This document shows positions 52,010-60,749 of a stretch of DNA of 64,000 nt, piece after piece. The translations under genes were made by a program, and so were the position numbers. The number at the start of each line of letters is the position of its first letter. The first letter of the stretch is position 1. A model generated the notes under the pieces. The model saw nothing but the letters and a program-made list of their open reading frames with translations, searched no databases and was not told the DNA's origin. Source of the DNA: Acetobacter cerevisiae (lineage in GTDB: Bacteria; Pseudomonadota; Alphaproteobacteria; Acetobacterales; Acetobacteraceae); contig NZ_LHZA01000154.1 in NCBI RefSeq assembly GCF_001580535.1, positions 50,559 to 114,558 of the forward strand. Direction: 5' to 3'.

Positions 52010-52174
52010 TACTGATGCGCGCGCCGTGGCGCAAACCATGAGGATACGCCATGATGCCGTTATCACCTGTTGTGAGGGCGGGGCTGCCCTGCTACGCGGC
52101 ATGGGTTTTCGTAACGCGGGATCATCCCTATCTTGCGCAGGCAAGAGGAACAGGATTCCAAGGAGTTCATGACT

Positions 52175-52492
52175 ATGAGTGCAACGAACAAACTTACGAC
52201 CTACGCTGTGATTGATCCCGGCCCGAATGTGCTGCTGGAAGTCACGAAGTCCGCAAGCCCGATTGAAGCCGTAAAGAAAATCGAAGAGAAAATGCGCGGC
52301 TCTGAGTATGTGGCATCCCGTTCCTATGATCTGGGCGGCGAAGAATCGCTGGACGGGTCCGACCCGGTCTATCTGGTGTATGACCTGACGGACGCGGAAC
52401 TGGATGATGAAGGCCTGACGGGTGAAGATGCCGGTCTGGTGCGCGCGCAGGCTGATGAAGCTGGCGTGGTTGTCTCTTCCGCCAAAGGCTGA
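52175..52492 (+). CDS. Small acidic protein of unknown function
   Basis: A 105-residue soluble, acidic protein without signal peptide, cysteines or membrane helix. It reads as one small alpha/beta domain: TTYAVIDPGPNVLLEVTKSAS, a helix PIEAVKKIEEKMRG, then PVYLVYDLTDAELDDEGLTGED. I do not recognise a named family. AAGGAG lies 9 bases before the ATG at 52175 and only 3 before the ATG at 52169, so the former is preferred. It has its own strong ribosome binding site and a terminator just after it, so it is likely an expressed single-gene unit. Confidence 0.75.
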   Translation: MSATNKLTTYAVIDPGPNVLLEVTKSASPIEAVKKIEEKMRGSEYVASRSYDLGGEESLDGSDPVYLVYDLTDAELDDEGLTGEDAGLVRAQADEAGVVVSSAKG

Positions 52493-52533
52493 GGCATGAG
52501 GACTTCTGGCAAGATGCCGGAGTGCTGAGCAGG

Positions 52534-52568
52534 AGGCCGCCCGGTTTTGCCGTGGTGGCCTTTTTGTT
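52534..52568 (+). terminator. Intrinsic terminator after the small acidic protein gene
   Basis: AGGCCGCC (52534-52541) pairs with GGTGGCCT (52554-52561) with one G-U pair. The loop can form an extra CGG/CCG pairing, and TTTTTGTTT follows. It ends 18 bases before the next start codon. Confidence 0.88.
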
Positions 52569-52585
52569 TGATGGAAGGATGCAGG

Positions 52586-53443
52586 ATGACAGGCAGCAAC
52601 GCAAAAACAGCTTCAAGTTTTGCCGTCTATGGCACCGATCAGGGCGGCCCGTTTGTGCTGGTGAGCGACCATGCCGGCCGCGCTGTGCCGCCCGCACTCG
52701 GTGATCTGGGCGTGAGTGCAGAAGAGCGTGCCCGCCATATTGGCTGGGATATCGGGATTGATGGCGTGGGCCGTCAGTTGGCTGCTCTGCTGCCTGCCGT
52801 GCTGATTGAGCAGGTTTATTCCCGGCTGGTGATTGATTGTAACCGCGCACCCGGCCACCCGACCTCCATTGTCACGGTGAGCGACGGCACGCCTGTTCCT
52901 GCCAATGAGGGGCTGACGCCAGAGCAGATTGCCACCCGGCATGAGGCCATTCTGCATCCCTATCACGCGCGCATTACGCAGGAACTGGATGCCCGTTTGA
53001 AAGCCGGTCGCCCGACGGCTGTTGTGGCGCTGCACAGCTTCACGCCGGAAATGCGGGACTTCAAACGGCCCTGGCATGCTGGCATTCTGCATAATCATGA
53101 TTCGCGTCTGGCCCATATCATGCTCGACCTGCTGCGACAGGATGGGCTGACGGTGGGGGACAATGAGCCCTATGCGCTCACGGATACGTCCGACTACACC
53201 ATCCCGCTGCACGGTGAAAAACGGCAGCTGCCGCATCTGGAAATTGAAATCCGGCAGGATCTGATTGCTGATGAAGCTGGCCAGAAAGATTGGGCTGAGC
53301 GTCTGGCGCGCCTGCTGCCGGAAGCATGGGCGCAGTTCTGCAAAATCTATGGGGCCAGCGGGACTGTGGAGGCGCTCACCGCGCAGGATAACCAGCAATC
53401 CGCTCCGGCATCTGCAAAGCAGGCGGGTCAGGCCAGCCGGTAG
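52586..53443 (+). CDS. N-formylglutamate amidohydrolase family protein
   Basis: The 285-residue protein belongs to the N-formylglutamate amidohydrolase (HutG-like) family. It shows FVLVSDHAGRAVPPALGDLG at the N-terminus, HIGWDIGIDGVGRQLAALL, YSRLVIDCNRAP, and the C-terminal HLEIEIRQDLIADEAGQ. These hydrolyse N-formylglutamate to formate and glutamate in one histidine degradation route. No other hut genes are nearby, so the natural substrate is open. An AAGGA sequence precedes the ATG at 52586. Confidence 0.87.
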   Translation: MTGSNAKTASSFAVYGTDQGGPFVLVSDHAGRAVPPALGDLGVSAEERARHIGWDIGIDGVGRQLAALLPAVLIEQVYSRLVIDCNRAPGHPTSIVTVSDGTPVPANEGLTPEQIATRHEAILHPYHARITQELDARLKAGRPTAVVALHSFTPEMRDFKRPWHAGILHNHDSRLAHIMLDLLRQDGLTVGDNEPYALTDTSDYTIPLHGEKRQLPHLEIEIRQDLIADEAGQKDWAERLARLLPEAWAQFCKIYGASGTVEALTAQDNQQSAPASAKQAGQASR

Positions 53444-53688
53444 TCTGGCAGGTAAGCGTGTGTCTTGGCTGAGTATAAGGCGACAGAGAGTGGGACTGAA
53501 ACGGAGAAGTATGCAGGTTGCATGCGTGCGATTCAGAACTGTTCCGGGCTCTTTATGTGTCGCCTTTGCGTCCGTGCGTGTTGCCCTTAATGTTTGATAA
53601 AGCCATTTTTTGAAACAGGAGCCCCCTTTCGCTGTCTGTGCGGAGGGGCGCGCATCCGTTTTTCCCGTCTGAAACGCCAGAGAACAGC

Positions 53689-54564
53689 ATGACCAAAACG
53701 CCCGATTCTGTTTCCACCAAACCTCAGATCATCACCGGCAAGGCACGTCTGGCCGGGGTGCTGGGCTGGCCGGTTTCGCACTCCCGTTCTCCCGCGCTGC
53801 ATAATTACTGGCTGCGACGGTACAGGATTGATGGCGCGTATGTGCCGCTCCCCGTAAAGCCGGAACAGTTTGAAGCCGCCGTGCGCGGGTTGCAGGCCGC
53901 CGGGTTCCGGGGCGCGAATGTCACCATTCCGCACAAGGAAGCTGCCTGTGCGCTGGCGGATGAGCTGGACCCGTCCGCTCAGCGGGCCGGAGCAGTTAAT
54001 ACGCTGGTGTTTGAAGAGGATGGCCGGATTCGGGGACTCTCAACCGATGGCGGAGGCTTTGTGGCCAGCATGGACGCCAGCGGCATCAGTCTTCCGGCGT
54101 CTGGTCGGGCGTTGCTGCTAGGGGCCGGAGGCGCTGCGCGGTCTGTCGCGGCGGCGTTGCAGGACCGGGGGCTGCATGTAGCCGTGACCAACCGCACGCA
54201 GGCACGGGCCGAGAGCCTTGCCGCTGTTCTGCCGGGGCTGGAGGTTGTGCCGTGGGAGACGTGGGAAGCCGGGCTGGGCGGGTATGACCTGCTGGTGAAC
54301 ACCACCTCACTGGGCATGGAAGGCGGTCCGGACCCGATGTTCCGTCCCTCTCTGAAAGCGGCCTCTCATAAACTGGTTGTGGCGGACATTGTTTACGTAC
54401 CGCGCCTGACCCCACTGCTGGCTGAGGCAGAACAGCACGGCCTGAAAACGCTGGGGGGGCTGGGCATGTTGCTGCATCAGGCGCGCCTCGGTTTCCGCGA
54501 ATGGTTCGGGCAGGACCCGGTTGTGGATGCGGAAACAGAAGCAACTGTGACGGCCAGCTTGTAA
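53689..54564 (+). CDS. aroE: Shikimate dehydrogenase
   Basis: AroE reduces 3-dehydroshikimate to shikimate with NADPH. The 291-residue protein has GVLGWPVSHSRSPALHNYWL (substrate site), NVTIPHKEAA with the catalytic Lys, LLLGAGGAARSVAAAL (NADP loop) followed by NRTQARAE, and DLLVNTTSLGM. GGLGMLLHQA lies near the end. The ATG at 53689 is taken; upstream codons do not match. coaE and dnaQ follow on the same strand, a conserved alphaproteobacterial operon. Confidence 0.96.
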   Translation: MTKTPDSVSTKPQIITGKARLAGVLGWPVSHSRSPALHNYWLRRYRIDGAYVPLPVKPEQFEAAVRGLQAAGFRGANVTIPHKEAACALADELDPSAQRAGAVNTLVFEEDGRIRGLSTDGGGFVASMDASGISLPASGRALLLGAGGAARSVAAALQDRGLHVAVTNRTQARAESLAAVLPGLEVVPWETWEAGLGGYDLLVNTTSLGMEGGPDPMFRPSLKAASHKLVVADIVYVPRLTPLLAEAEQHGLKTLGGLGMLLHQARLGFREWFGQDPVVDAETEATVTASL

Positions 54565-54614
54565 CGCGCTGGCGGGGGAGCGCGGCGCGCATCAGGCAAA
54601 CAGAAAGGTCTGAG

Positions 54615-55202
54615 ATGAAAGTTGTGGGGCTGACAGGTGGGATGGGCATGGGCAAAAGCACTGTGGCCAGCATGTTCCGGCAGGCGGGCGTTCCGGTGTT
54701 TGATGCTGATGCCACCGTGCGCCAGCTTCAGGCCGATCATGGTCCAGCCCTTGGGCCGATTGCGGAACTGGTGCCGCAGGCGGTGGTGAATGGGCATCTG
54801 GACAGAGCCGTTCTTCGGCGCGCCGTGGCGGAAACGCCGGGCCTGTTGCGGCAGCTTGAGAGAATTATTCACCCAATGGTGCGGGCGGCCCGACAGGCGT
54901 TTCTCAGCCGCCACCGTCGGCAAGGCGCGCGCTGCGTGCTGCTGGATATTCCGCTGTTGTTTGAAACCGGCAGCCAGCGGGCCTGTGACCATGTCCTGCT
55001 GGTGTCCGCTCCGCCGCGTTTACAGGCTGAGCGGGTGGCGCGGCGGCGTGGGCTGCCAAAAGCCGAGGCCCGGCGGCTGATGGCCCGGCAAATGCCCGAT
55101 GCCAGAAAGAGACGGCTGGCGGATACGGTGATAGAGACTGGTGTGGCTCTGGGCGCAACGCAGCGGCAGGTTCGATCTCTGATTAAGGCACTAAAGGCAT
55201 GA
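54615..55202 (+). CDS. coaE: Dephospho-CoA kinase
   Basis: CoaE phosphorylates the ribose 3'-OH of dephospho-CoA to finish coenzyme A synthesis. The 195-residue P-loop kinase has GLTGGMGMGKSTVASMF at residues 5-21, the DADATVRQL segment, ERIIHPMVR and the VLLDIPLLFETG block. Length fits the family. A Shine-Dalgarno-like AAAGGT precedes the ATG. The stop codon overlaps the dnaQ ATG (ATGA). Confidence 0.95.
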   Translation: MKVVGLTGGMGMGKSTVASMFRQAGVPVFDADATVRQLQADHGPALGPIAELVPQAVVNGHLDRAVLRRAVAETPGLLRQLERIIHPMVRAARQAFLSRHRRQGARCVLLDIPLLFETGSQRACDHVLLVSAPPRLQAERVARRRGLPKAEARRLMARQMPDARKRRLADTVIETGVALGATQRQVRSLIKALKA

Positions 55203-55876
55203 AACGCTCCATTCTGTTCGATACGGAAACCACAGGGCTGGACCCGGCCACCGGGGACAGGGTGATTGAAATTGCGGCCCTCGAACTGGTGGGTGACCTG
55301 CCAACTGGCAAGAGCTACCGCGTATTGATTGACCCGGAGCGGGACGTACCGGAAGAGGCCTCCCGCGTGCATGGCTTTACGGCAGCGGATCTTCAGGGGA
55401 AGCCGAAATTTGCCGAGGTTGTGGATGAATTTCTCAGCTTTATTGGTGATGACCAGCTGATTGCCCACAATGCCCGCTTTGACTTTGGCTTTCTGAATGC
55501 GGAACTGAAACGGGCGGGGCGTAAGCCGCTGGATCTGGGCCGTATGGTGGATACGCTGGATATGGCGCGTGAGCGCTTCCCCGGTATGCCCAACAGTCTG
55601 GATGCGCTGTGCCGCCGTTTTGGCATCGATCTGTCTGCCCGAACCACGCATAACGCCCTGCTGGACTGCAAGCTTCTGGCCGATGTGTATGTGGAGCTGA
55701 TGGGGGGGCGCCAGCACGGGCTTGGGCTGGTGGCAGATGGCACCAACGGTCATGCCGTGATGTATGAGGGGCCGGTGAATCGTCGGGTTGTGCGGGTTGT
55801 GCCCACGCAGGAAGAACTGGCGGCGCACCGCGCTTTTGTGGAAGAACTCAAGGAACCTGTGTGGACTGCTGAATAG
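55199..55876 (+). CDS. dnaQ: DNA polymerase III subunit epsilon (proofreading exonuclease)
   Basis: DnaQ is the 3'-5' proofreading subunit of the replicative polymerase. The 225-residue DEDDh exonuclease has Exo I FDTETTGLDP at residues 7-16, Exo II LIAHNARFDFGFLN, and Exo III with the catalytic His in TTHNALLDCKLLADVY. The C-terminal segment (about 190-225) is where it would contact DnaE. It overlaps coaE by 4 bases and closes the aroE-coaE-dnaQ operon. Confidence 0.95.
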   Translation: MKRSILFDTETTGLDPATGDRVIEIAALELVGDLPTGKSYRVLIDPERDVPEEASRVHGFTAADLQGKPKFAEVVDEFLSFIGDDQLIAHNARFDFGFLNAELKRAGRKPLDLGRMVDTLDMARERFPGMPNSLDALCRRFGIDLSARTTHNALLDCKLLADVYVELMGGRQHGLGLVADGTNGHAVMYEGPVNRRVVRVVPTQEELAAHRAFVEELKEPVWTAE

Positions 55877-56021
55877 AGGCAGCATATCTTTTTAAAAAGG
55901 TTACTGTCTTTATGGTCTTGCCGTGTTTCTTCTTTCCGTAAAACATGGCAAGACGAAAAGGCGCTGCATCTGGATCCCCCGGACTTTGGCGGCCGCCATC
56001 CTGACAGCAAGGAGCCTGTTG

Positions 56022-56528
56022 ATGCGCTCTGCATCCCTTCACATTGCGACTGCCCTGGCCTTGTGTGGTACATGGTCTTTGACCGCCTGTGCCCAGACGA
56101 CGCTTGGGCCTGTAACGGGTGAAGTCTCGTTTCACACCAGTTCAGCCGATCTGGGTGTGGGCTATACGTGGGGCCATGGGGTTCTGACTTACGGCGGGCG
56201 GACCTATCCGTTCTCCGTCAAGGGCGCTTCCGCCGCAGCAATCGGCTATTCATCCGGTGATAGTGTGGGCAAGGTTTATAATCTTCAGCGGATTGAAGAT
56301 TTTGCCGGTACGTTCTGGGCGCTCTCCGGTGAAGCAACCGTGGGGCGTGGTGTCAGCGGCCAGCTGATGGAAAATGACAACGGCGTGCGGATTCGTCTGG
56401 ACTACACGCGAGGTGGGGCACGAATTGCCGCTTCTCCGTCTCGTCTGACCATCCGTTTGCTCAAAACGCCGGAGCAGTCTTCCGGTGAGCATACAGGCAA
56501 CGCAAAGGCCCATTCTGCGGCCAAATAA
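56022..56528 (+). CDS. Putative lipoprotein or exported protein of unknown function
   Basis: A 168-residue protein with a signal peptide (ASLHIATALALCGTWS) and a lipobox-like SLTAC near residue 22. The mature part is beta-rich with VGYTWGHGVLTYGGRTYPFSVKG, a VGKVYNLQRIEDFAGTFWALSGEAT stretch, and a polar tail. Similar Y-T-W-G-H-G proteins of unknown role occur in proteobacteria, but I cannot name the family. AAGGAG lies 7 bases before the ATG at 56022. A strong terminator follows the gene. Confidence 0.75.
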   Translation: MRSASLHIATALALCGTWSLTACAQTTLGPVTGEVSFHTSSADLGVGYTWGHGVLTYGGRTYPFSVKGASAAAIGYSSGDSVGKVYNLQRIEDFAGTFWALSGEATVGRGVSGQLMENDNGVRIRLDYTRGGARIAASPSRLTIRLLKTPEQSSGEHTGNAKAHSAAK

Positions 56529-56540
56529 GTTTTGAGATCT

Positions 56541-56597
56541 GACGGGGCGCAGAGGGTATGAGAGGGGCAAAGCCTCTCGCCTGCGCCCGTCATTTTG
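56541..56597. terminator. Large two-part hairpin terminator
   Basis: GACGGGGCGCAG (56541-56552) pairs with CTGCGCCCGTC (56581-56591) with one bulge. An inner stem GAGAGG/CCTCTC caps it, and ATTTTGT follows. It separates the lipoprotein gene from the convergent glycosyltransferase gene. Confidence 0.8.
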
Positions 56598-56637
56598 TCT
56601 GCTTAGCGCACCAATTTTTTGACGGTCTCTGCGTTGC

Positions 56638-57750
56638 TCAGCCGTTGGTAAGCAGTTGCACTGTCTTCTGAATAATCTGCTTTTCTTCAAACAGTGCCAG
56701 AGCGCGCTCCCGTCCGGCTTGTCCCATACGGGTGCGCAGGGGCACGTCCTGCACCAGCTGGCGCAGGGCCGCAGCGAGCGGTGCGACTGTAGCAGGTGGC
56801 ACCAGCAGGCCGGTTTCTCCTGAGACAACCTGTTCGCGCGGGCCGCTGATATCGGTGCTGACCACGGGCAGACCCGTCATCATCGCTTCGATAATGGACA
56901 TGGGCAGCCCTTCAAAATGGCTGGGCAGCGTGAAGATATCCGCAGCAGCCAAAACCGCAGGCGTATCAGCCCGATATCCCAGACATTTCAGGCGCGAGCC
57001 AAGGGCGGCCTGTGCTTCGGCAAAGCAGCTATCCAGTGCCGCACCGTGGTCAGAGGTCAGGCGTTCGCCCACCACCCAGAGTTCGGCCTCGGGTACGCTG
57101 CGCATGGCGTCCAGCAGTTCCGGATAGCCTTTGTGGCGCACCAGACGAGAGACCACCATGATAACCGGCGTCTCTTCTGCCGTGCCCAGTTCCTGACGGA
57201 TGCGGGCGCGGGCTGCCGGGTCTGGCCGGAAGCGGGAGCTGTCCCGCCCATTGCCAATGGCGATGGGGTTGCGGGCGATATGTAGCCGTCGGGCATCCTC
57301 GGCTTCTTCCTGCGAGACGGTGAGATAAACATCTGTGATGCGCCCGCAGAGAAATTCCAGAACCAGCGCCAGTCCGCGCCGCAGCGCAGACCCCGGCTGA
57401 TTGAACAGAAAACCGTGGCAGGTATAGGCAATGCGGGGCACGCCACAGAGTTTGGCGGCCGCGCGGGCTAAAATACCGCTGATGGGCATATGTGCATGCA
57501 CCATGTCCGGCTTTTCCCGCCGGATCAGCCGCACCAGCGCCCAGAAAGCCCGGGCCTGCGCCAGAGGGGAAAAAGAGCGGGCAAAAGGGAGCGTTTCCAC
57601 CCGGAACCCGGCCTGCCGTGGCGGCGCGACCAAAGGGCCATCTGCACAAACTCCCACCACCTCATGCCCCTCTTCCCGCAGGGCGCGCATGAGGGGGAGA
57701 AGGAAGTGATTCAGGGAAAAATCGACGTTCGTGATTTCAAGAATTTTCAC
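56638..57750 (-). CDS. Glycosyltransferase family 4-type (GT-B fold)
   Basis: The 370-residue enzyme has a GT-B fold. The N-terminal acceptor domain carries FSLNHFLLPLMRALREEGHEV, and VHAHMPISGILARAAAKLCGVPRIAYTCHG-type sequence lies near residues 84-113. The C-terminal donor domain has VIMVVSRLVRHKGYPELLDAM and the E-x7-E motif in FEGLPMSIIEAMMTGLPVVSTD. It likely adds a sugar to a lipid-linked glycan or exopolysaccharide. The heparinase-like gene lies 8 bases upstream on the same strand, so the two are co-transcribed. Confidence 0.92.
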   Translation of the reverse strand: MKILEITNVDFSLNHFLLPLMRALREEGHEVVGVCADGPLVAPPRQAGFRVETLPFARSFSPLAQARAFWALVRLIRREKPDMVHAHMPISGILARAAAKLCGVPRIAYTCHGFLFNQPGSALRRGLALVLEFLCGRITDVYLTVSQEEAEDARRLHIARNPIAIGNGRDSSRFRPDPAARARIRQELGTAEETPVIMVVSRLVRHKGYPELLDAMRSVPEAELWVVGERLTSDHGAALDSCFAEAQAALGSRLKCLGYRADTPAVLAAADIFTLPSHFEGLPMSIIEAMMTGLPVVSTDISGPREQVVSGETGLLVPPATVAPLAAALRQLVQDVPLRTRMGQAGRERALALFEEKQIIQKTVQLLTNG

Positions 57751-57758
57751 GCCCGGCC

Positions 57759-59921
57759 TTACTCAGTCATCAGGGTGAGCGCCCAGCGGACCGGGCGCAT
57801 GGCCGGGGCGGAGGGGGCAGTTCCGGCAGGTTTGCTGGAAGCAGCGGATTCAGAGGCCTGTGCAGATGTCCCGTGATTTGTAGCGGGGGCATCCTGCCCG
57901 GCAAAAAGCGCCTCCGCCATGCTCGGCGTTTCCTGCGTGGCGTGTTCGGCCTGATCCGTATGGCTCAGGCCTGTCGTGCTGGCAGCCTGATAGGGCATGC
58001 TGTCGGCGGGAGGCGCATCATGCAGCAGTGGGCTGAAGGCGTCTTCTTCGCTGTGTTGCGGGGCTGCGGCGTAAGCCTCACCCTCCTGCACATAACCCTG
58101 CATGTCCGTCTGGGCGTAGGCATGGTCTGGGTAGGCGGCTGACGCATCCTGTTCGGCGTAGCCCTCGTTTTCTGGCTGATAGGCCTCGTGCTCAGTTGCC
58201 GCATGAGACTGGCCGTAAAACGCGTCCTGTTCACTGGCGGTGTCCGCGTGGTCGGCGGAATAAGCGGCATTGTCTTCCGGGTAGGTATCGCCCTGCGCAT
58301 GGGCAGCGGCGCGGTCTGCACCGTGCGCCCCGGTTTCCTGAGCCTCTTCTTCGCCTTCAGTAGCACGTTCTTCCGGTGGTTCGGGTGCTTCTGGCGGGCA
58401 GAGGACAATTTGCAGAGAGTCCACGCGCTCGCCACTGCCCAGATAGACGCTGTCTTCCAGATAAGCGGCCACGTTGGCCTGAAACAGCCAGCTTTCTTCC
58501 TGCGTGTAGAGCAGGAAGCCGTGTTCGATTTCTTCCACGGTAATGTCGGGATGCAGATGGAAGCGCACACAGAAATCCCGGCTTTCTGTGCCCTCAAGGG
58601 CTTCCGCCCCGCGCAGGGTCTGGCCATCCTTGCCCAGATAAAGCTGGCGGGAATACACGCCGCCGCCCTGGGACTTGTAGCCATCATGCGTCATGTGCAG
58701 CCAGTGCGCGCCGTCCTGCGAGGCCTGCGCGCGCGTGACGGTTGGCCGGTGCGTAATGGCCCCGCTCTGGTTCCGCGTAAGGGGGGAGAGCGTGCCCATT
58801 TCCAGCACGGAATGCGCCGCAGGGACGCGCAGCGCCTCAGCCCAGCCACGCTGCGTGCTGGACCCGCAATTGACGATAATCCGCTGGCGGCCAGAGGAAA
58901 ATTCAAAGGAAAGCATGCCCGCATGGGCCGTGCTGTCATAACCCGCCGGGGCGGGGCCGGAGGCATCGGCAAACAGCATGGTGCGGCCGCTCGTCAGGCG
59001 GATATAGCCGCTTTCCGGCTGGCTGGCGGCGACGACGCGCCCGCGGGAGGCACGGTTGAGCACCTGCTCGATCAACTGCGGGTCGCGCTCCCGGCTGCCG
59101 TTAAAGAGCATCAGCCCGCCATCCCCGTGCCGCATGGCGCGCAGGGCCGGAGCTGCGCGGTCGGCCACTTCCATCAGGCGGGAGGGCAGGGGCAGGCGGG
59201 CTGTCTGGAGAATGCTGAGCATTTCCGCCAGTTCCCGCACGGCCTGAAACTGGTCTTCCGGGCAGCGGGTGATGTGGCTGCCATCCGCAAGGAACTGCTG
59301 ATCAATTTCCTGATCAATCAGCTTGAGATAGCGGGACAGAAATTCCGGATGGTCAGGAATGGCGACAGCAACGGCCAGCAGGCCTTTCAGGGCCGTCAGC
59401 GCGCGCCAGCCACGGACTCCCTCCGGCATCAGCGCCATAATGGAGCGGGCTTCCATAATCAGCGCAGCCATCAGGTTCTGCCGGAAATTGTCATCCGCAG
59501 CAGCAGCGAAAAATTCGTAATAGGAGAGCCACGCGGCCAGACGCGCCCCGGTTACGGAAGGGTCAGTAATCGGGCGTTCAGAGGCAGGCTGGCCAATCCA
59601 TGTGGCGACCATGCTGCGCGCCTTGATGCGGGCAGATTCCGCACCCAGTTCCCGCAGGTCCCGCAGCCAGGTAAAGCCTTGCAGCCAGCGGCGATAGGCT
59701 TCCGGCCAGGCGGGGTTATCCCACTGCAAATGCTGGAGGTTACGCACAACCCCTTCAAACAGGCTCTGGTTCCGCACCAGACGCTCACCCACCAGAGGGT
59801 TCCCCGGCCAGAGGTCTCGCAATGTCAGGGCCGGTGCGGCAGGCACACGGCTAAAACCAGCCAGCGGGTTCCGCATGGCAAAGGTCAGACGGGCATCACG
59901 GGTCCAGCGGCGCAGGGGCAT
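57759..59921 (-). CDS. Heparinase II/III family protein with acidic C-terminal insertion
   Basis: The 720-residue protein has an alpha/alpha-toroid domain (about 1-300) and a beta-sandwich heparinase II/III domain (about 310-510) with MLSFEFSSGRQRIIVNCG and AHWLHMTHDGYKSQGGGVYSRQLYL. After the DSLQIVLCPPEAPEPPEE stretch a low-complexity acidic region of about 190 residues, rich in Glu, Ala, Tyr, His and Gln, intervenes. Only then comes the final strand RPVRWALTLMTE that normally closes this domain in alphaproteobacterial relatives of about 550 residues. It probably cleaves or modifies an acidic polysaccharide. No signal peptide is evident. Rpe and rsmB lie upstream. Confidence 0.87.
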   Translation of the reverse strand: MPLRRWTRDARLTFAMRNPLAGFSRVPAAPALTLRDLWPGNPLVGERLVRNQSLFEGVVRNLQHLQWDNPAWPEAYRRWLQGFTWLRDLRELGAESARIKARSMVATWIGQPASERPITDPSVTGARLAAWLSYYEFFAAAADDNFRQNLMAALIMEARSIMALMPEGVRGWRALTALKGLLAVAVAIPDHPEFLSRYLKLIDQEIDQQFLADGSHITRCPEDQFQAVRELAEMLSILQTARLPLPSRLMEVADRAAPALRAMRHGDGGLMLFNGSRERDPQLIEQVLNRASRGRVVAASQPESGYIRLTSGRTMLFADASGPAPAGYDSTAHAGMLSFEFSSGRQRIIVNCGSSTQRGWAEALRVPAAHSVLEMGTLSPLTRNQSGAITHRPTVTRAQASQDGAHWLHMTHDGYKSQGGGVYSRQLYLGKDGQTLRGAEALEGTESRDFCVRFHLHPDITVEEIEHGFLLYTQEESWLFQANVAAYLEDSVYLGSGERVDSLQIVLCPPEAPEPPEERATEGEEEAQETGAHGADRAAAHAQGDTYPEDNAAYSADHADTASEQDAFYGQSHAATEHEAYQPENEGYAEQDASAAYPDHAYAQTDMQGYVQEGEAYAAAPQHSEEDAFSPLLHDAPPADSMPYQAASTTGLSHTDQAEHATQETPSMAEALFAGQDAPATNHGTSAQASESAASSKPAGTAPSAPAMRPVRWALTLMTE

Positions 59922-60014
59922 CAGGCAGGGAGTGCTCCGAAGTGAGAGGGCAGGGAGGACAGAGGATCTGTCAGGAATGATAAAGCCCTGTGCAAAGGGG
60001 CGGAATGATCTGCA

Positions 60015-60686
60015 TCATGCTGTAACGCGAGACCGCAGGGCGTCTATCGCTGCGGCGTAGTCCGGCTGAGCATAAATCGCACTGCCGGCAATCAGCACAT
60101 CCGCTCCGGCCTCTATCGCCAGAGGGGCGGTTTTCGGGTCAATCCCGCCATCGACGGCCAGACGGATGTCCCGACCTGTGGCCGTAATCATTTCCCGCAG
60201 GCGGCGGATTTTGGGGAGCTGACTGGTCAGAAATTTCTGGCCGCCAAACCCGGGGTTGACGCTCATTACCAGAATCACGTCCACCAGATCCAGAATTTCG
60301 CTCACCGCTTCCGGGGGTGTTGCCGGACACAGCACAATGCCGGGTTTGGCCCCAAGCGCACGGATATGCTGGAGCGAGCGGTGGGCATGCGGCCCGGCTT
60401 CAATATGAATAAGGATATGGTCCGCGCCAGCCCTGGCGAAGGCTTCCAGATACGGGTCGGCGGGCTCGATCATCAGATGCACGTCAAACGGCAACGTGCT
60501 GTAAGGCCGCAGCGCTTTGACCACCTGCGGGCCGAAGGAGATGTTGGGCACAAAATGCCCGTCCATCACGTCCAGATGAATCCAGTCTGCCCCGGCTTTG
60601 GCCACGGCCTGCACTTCCTCGCCCAGACGGGCGAAGTCGGCAGCGAGAACACTGGGAGCAATAAGGGGGCAGGTTACAGAGTGCAT
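60015..60686 (-). CDS. rpe: Ribulose-phosphate 3-epimerase
   Basis: Rpe interconverts ribulose-5-phosphate and xylulose-5-phosphate, important in acetic acid bacteria that rely on the pentose phosphate pathway. The 223-residue TIM barrel has IAPSVLAADFARLGEEV, WIHLDVMDGHFVPNISFGP with metal ligands, VDVILVMSVNPGFGGQKF, and LAVDGGIDPKTAPLAIEAGADVLIAGSAIY-type end (about residues 170-200). The ATG at 60686 gives the standard start. It lies just downstream of rsmB, and rpe follows rsmB in many alphaproteobacteria. Confidence 0.96.
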   Translation of the reverse strand: MHSVTCPLIAPSVLAADFARLGEEVQAVAKAGADWIHLDVMDGHFVPNISFGPQVVKALRPYSTLPFDVHLMIEPADPYLEAFARAGADHILIHIEAGPHAHRSLQHIRALGAKPGIVLCPATPPEAVSEILDLVDVILVMSVNPGFGGQKFLTSQLPKIRRLREMITATGRDIRLAVDGGIDPKTAPLAIEAGADVLIAGSAIYAQPDYAAAIDALRSRVTA

Positions 60687-60749
60687 AACTTTTGTTATCC
60701 GCAATCCCGCCGCCCGACGCAACTCTGTTAAAGCGCGTTTGGAAGATTG

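Noticed and set aside
53444..53688. A short open frame before aroE
   Set aside because: Only a short frame with no ribosome binding site or conserved pattern is seen. I find nothing supportable in this gap.
58188..59945. A 585-residue plus-strand frame opposite the heparinase-like gene
   Set aside because: It lies wholly within the opposite coding strand, has shadow-type composition, and shows no motif or ribosome binding site.
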